Made by a program: the position numbers and the translations under genes
The notes under the pieces: model-generated
What the model saw: the letters and a program-made list of their open reading frames with translations, nothing else
Databases searched by the model: none
Told to the model about the DNA's origin: nothing
Assembly: GCA_031262895.1 (NCBI GenBank)
Contig: JAISGW010000079.1
Location: 1 to 7,890, forward strand
DNA length: 7,890 nt
Direction: 5' to 3'
DNA from: Tannerella sp.
GTDB lineage: Bacteria > Bacteroidota > Bacteroidia > Bacteroidales > Tannerellaceae
Shown here: positions 6,408 to 7,890 of the stretch, piece after piece
Numbering within the stretch: position 1 is the stretch's first letter
Layout: each line of letters starts with the position of its first letter

Positions 6408-6415
6408 TACCTTTG
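6408..6415 (+). promoter_or_regulatory. -7 promoter box of the DUF3256-like gene
   Basis: TACCTTTG matches TAnnTTTG exactly and lies 20 bases before the ATG at 6436, giving a leader of roughly 13 bases. No -33 TTTG is obvious at the usual spacing. It faces away from the dapF -7 box, with 23 bp between the two boxes. Confidence 0.6.
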
Positions 6416-6435
6416 GCGCGAAAAACAATAGAAAG

Positions 6436-7083
6436 ATGATAAAGAGGATATTTCTTAAGATACTGCTTGCGGCCGTCTTGGCAGGCGCTTCGGCCACGAG
6501 TGCTTCGGCGCAGGAGATGAAAGATTTGTTCGTGGCCATGCCTGACAGTTGTGCCCCTCAATTGGAATCGGCTTGGAGGAAAGACTTGGTGGACCTCTTC
6601 CTTTCCGGCAAAACTGCCCGTCTGCAGAATACGATGAACGGCTATACCAGCCTCAGCGCCTTGACCGATGATTACCTCTGCCTGCAACTGACCGGAAGGA
6701 GCCGTATCGAACTCAAACGCCTCCCTTTGGTGAATCATACTTACATTATATGTATGGTGACCACCGTTTACGGCCCGGCCCCCGACAGCAGGGTACAATT
6801 TTTTACAACCGGCTGGCAGCCGCTTGACGGAGGGAGGCTCCTCCCCCGGCTTCCCAAGGATTGGTATTTGAAACAGCCGGTCGATACGGCCAGCTCGGCC
6901 TACCAGGAAGCCCGCGCACGGCTTGACATGGACTTGGTACGTTATGACCTCAGCCCCGACAAACAGACGCTGACAGCTACCTACACTACGCCACTCTACC
7001 TCAATGCGGACGAACAAAAGGAAATTGCCCCCGCCTTGGCTGCCCCGAAGGTCTACACTTGGAACAAGTCCGCCTTTGAATAA
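6436..7083 (+). CDS. Secreted DUF3256-like protein
   Basis: This 215-residue protein begins with a signal peptide (MIKRIFLKILLAAVLAGASA, continuing to TSASAQE, likely cut after Ala25), so the mature protein should be periplasmic or envelope-associated. The mature part opens MKDLFVAMPDSCAPQLESAW and continues with ALTDDYLCLQLTGRSRIELK, ICMVTTVYGPAPDSRVQFFTT and GWQPLDGG. From memory these match the Bacteroidales DUF3256 family, whose function is unknown. No lipobox cysteine follows the leader, no catalytic motif is evident and no further membrane segment is seen. The ATG at 6436 has an A-rich upstream stretch rather than a Shine-Dalgarno, as is common in this phylum. It is monocistronic: divergent from dapF, with its own promoter, and closed by a terminator at 7152-7190. 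Confidence 0.85.
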   Translation: MIKRIFLKILLAAVLAGASATSASAQEMKDLFVAMPDSCAPQLESAWRKDLVDLFLSGKTARLQNTMNGYTSLSALTDDYLCLQLTGRSRIELKRLPLVNHTYIICMVTTVYGPAPDSRVQFFTTGWQPLDGGRLLPRLPKDWYLKQPVDTASSAYQEARARLDMDLVRYDLSPDKQTLTATYTTPLYLNADEQKEIAPALAAPKVYTWNKSAFE

Positions 7084-7151
7084 GGCCCGGCAGCCTTTGC
7101 GAAAACGGAAGTAAATCCGAGACCAAGAAATTGAAGACCCTTCATAACAAA

Positions 7152-7190
7152 AAGGTGCCGCTCCTTTGCAGGGGCGGCACCTTGGTTTTT
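7152..7190. terminator. Bidirectional intrinsic terminator between convergent genes
   Basis: A 13-bp stem (7152-7164 pairing with 7171-7183, one G-U wobble) with a six-base loop, TTTGCA, is followed on the plus strand by GGTTTTT. On the minus strand it is followed by a T tract that is the complement of the A run before 7154. It ends transcription of the DUF3256-like gene on the plus strand and of the RNase G gene on the minus strand; the latter's TGA (7190-7192) touches the T tract. Confidence 0.88.
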
Positions 7191-7890
7191 CACTTGGTCT
7201 CTTTCTCTTCTTTCATGTCGAACTCGTTCTTGTCGGAGTCGAAGAATTTATATTCGAGGAAGGCCAGGCTCTGGTCGGGGATGATTTTTATTCCCCGGGA
7301 GAACTTGGTTTTCCACTTCCATTTCAGGGAGAAGAGACCTTTGTTCACATAGGCCGCCACGTAGGGGTGGAGGTGGAGGGTGAACTTCTTCACTTTGTGT
7401 TTGTTGACCAGGCTGTCTATTTTTTCTTCCAAGGCGTCGGTGAGGAGAATGGAAGGCCGGGCCTTTCCGGTGCCGAAGCAGGTCGGGCAGCTTTCCGAGG
7501 TGTTGACGTCCATGGCCGGCCGCACCCGTTGGCGGGTGATTTGCATCAGTCCGAATTTGCTGAGCGGAAGGATGTTGTGCTTTGCCCGATCGTTGGCCAT
7601 GGCTTTCGTCATGTGCTCGTAGAGCTTTTGTCGATTGGCCGGTTCGGCCATGTCGATGAAGTCAATGACGATAATGCCGCCCATGTCGCGCAGGCGTAAC
7701 TGTCGCGCTATTTCGTCGGCGGCCGAGGTGTTGACGTCGATGGCCGTCTTTTCCTGGGCGTCACTCCCTTTGGAGCGGTTGCCGCTGTTGACGTCGACCA
7801 CGTGCATGGCTTCCGTGTGCTCTATAATCAGATAGGCCCCGCTTTTATAGGTGACCGTACGTCCGAAGAGCGACTTGATCTGCTTGGTGA
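7190..7890 (-). CDS. rng: Ribonuclease G/E family endoribonuclease, C-terminal part (5' end outside the window)
   Basis: The frame is open to the right edge, giving the last 232 residues; family members run to around 500. RNase E/G enzymes cleave single-stranded AU-rich RNA for rRNA maturation and mRNA decay. The visible part starts in the catalytic DNase I-like domain: FGRTVTYKSGAYLIIEHTEA precedes VVDVNSGNR, whose Asp (visible residue 32) is a predicted Mg ligand. LRLRDMGGIIVIDFIDM follows with the second Asp (76). The spacing of these two acids resembles Asp303/Asp346 of E. coli RNase E. RVRPAMDVNTSESCPTCFGTGK holds the CPTC zinc-link cysteines (134 and 137), used for dimerisation. The tail is short and lysine-rich, with no long scaffold region, favouring RNase G over RNase E. 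Translation from the internal ATG at 7807 would split the catalytic core, so the gene continues upstream. It converges with the DUF3256-like gene on a shared terminator. Confidence 0.93.
   Translation of the reverse strand, partial: TKQIKSLFGRTVTYKSGAYLIIEHTEAMHVVDVNSGNRSKGSDAQEKTAIDVNTSAADEIARQLRLRDMGGIIVIDFIDMAEPANRQKLYEHMTKAMANDRAKHNILPLSKFGLMQITRQRVRPAMDVNTSESCPTCFGTGKARPSILLTDALEEKIDSLVNKHKVKKFTLHLHPYVAAYVNKGLFSLKWKWKTKFSRGIKIIPDQSLAFLEYKFFDSDKNEFDMKEEKETK

Noticed and set aside
5666..6439. Plus-strand open frame opposite dapF
   Set aside because: The dapF motifs including both active-site cysteines are on the minus strand; the plus frame would also cross both promoters.
6382..7017. Minus-strand open frame opposite the DUF3256-like gene, ending just before the dapF promoter
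   Set aside because: The plus strand has a signal peptide, family-like motifs, a promoter and a terminator; the minus frame has none of these.
7498..7800. Three copies of GTTGACGTC within rng
   Set aside because: They encode the related peptide segments DVNT, DVNT and DVNS of the enzyme and need no other explanation.

Overview
The window reads as chromosomal DNA from a fairly GC-rich member of the Bacteroidales (Bacteroidota). Three things point there. Several genes are preceded by the Bacteroidota sigma factor -7 box (TAnnTTTG) with very short leaders. Lysine/meso-diaminopimelate synthesis uses an LL-diaminopimelate aminotransferase of the Bacteroides type. Families mostly seen in this phylum are present (a DUF3256-like secreted protein, a multi-repeat DUF349 protein, and a signal peptide-TPR protein with a Bacteroidota-style linker). 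No phage, IS element, CRISPR, tRNA or rRNA was seen. Most of the window is ordinary core genome.

Layout from left to right. At 1-587 (minus) is the N-terminal part of an exported TPR protein, three bases downstream of a PlsC-like acyltransferase (591-1136, minus). The acyltransferase has its own promoter. Upstream of that lies the most unusual element: a tandem array of six 40-41 bp units (1211-1453, plus a degenerate stub), each unit holding two inverted repeats. The array runs into the 3' end of an ATP-grasp-like gene (1385-2611, minus), so the last ~24 residues of that protein are repeat-encoded. The same gene seems to lack a normal start codon: the family-like N-terminus begins at an ATC placed six bases after an AAGGA. 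It follows the DUF349 gene (2614-4233, minus) after two bases, so the two look co-transcribed. Next come dapL (4332-5525) and dapF (5546-6358), a two-gene minus-strand operon transcribed dapF then dapL. A divergent pair of -7 boxes separates dapF from a plus-strand DUF3256-like secreted protein (6436-7083). That gene converges on the 3' part of an RNase G/E family gene (7190-7890, minus, cut by the window edge), and a strong bidirectional terminator hairpin lies between them.

Functional links. DapL makes LL-diaminopimelate and DapF epimerises it to the meso form used for peptidoglycan and lysine, so this operon carries two consecutive steps. RNase G processes RNA. The acyltransferase probably acts in membrane lipid synthesis. 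The remaining genes have no defined role. The points most worth following up are the hairpin-rich array and the two abnormal ends of the ATP-grasp gene; the rest appears conventional.
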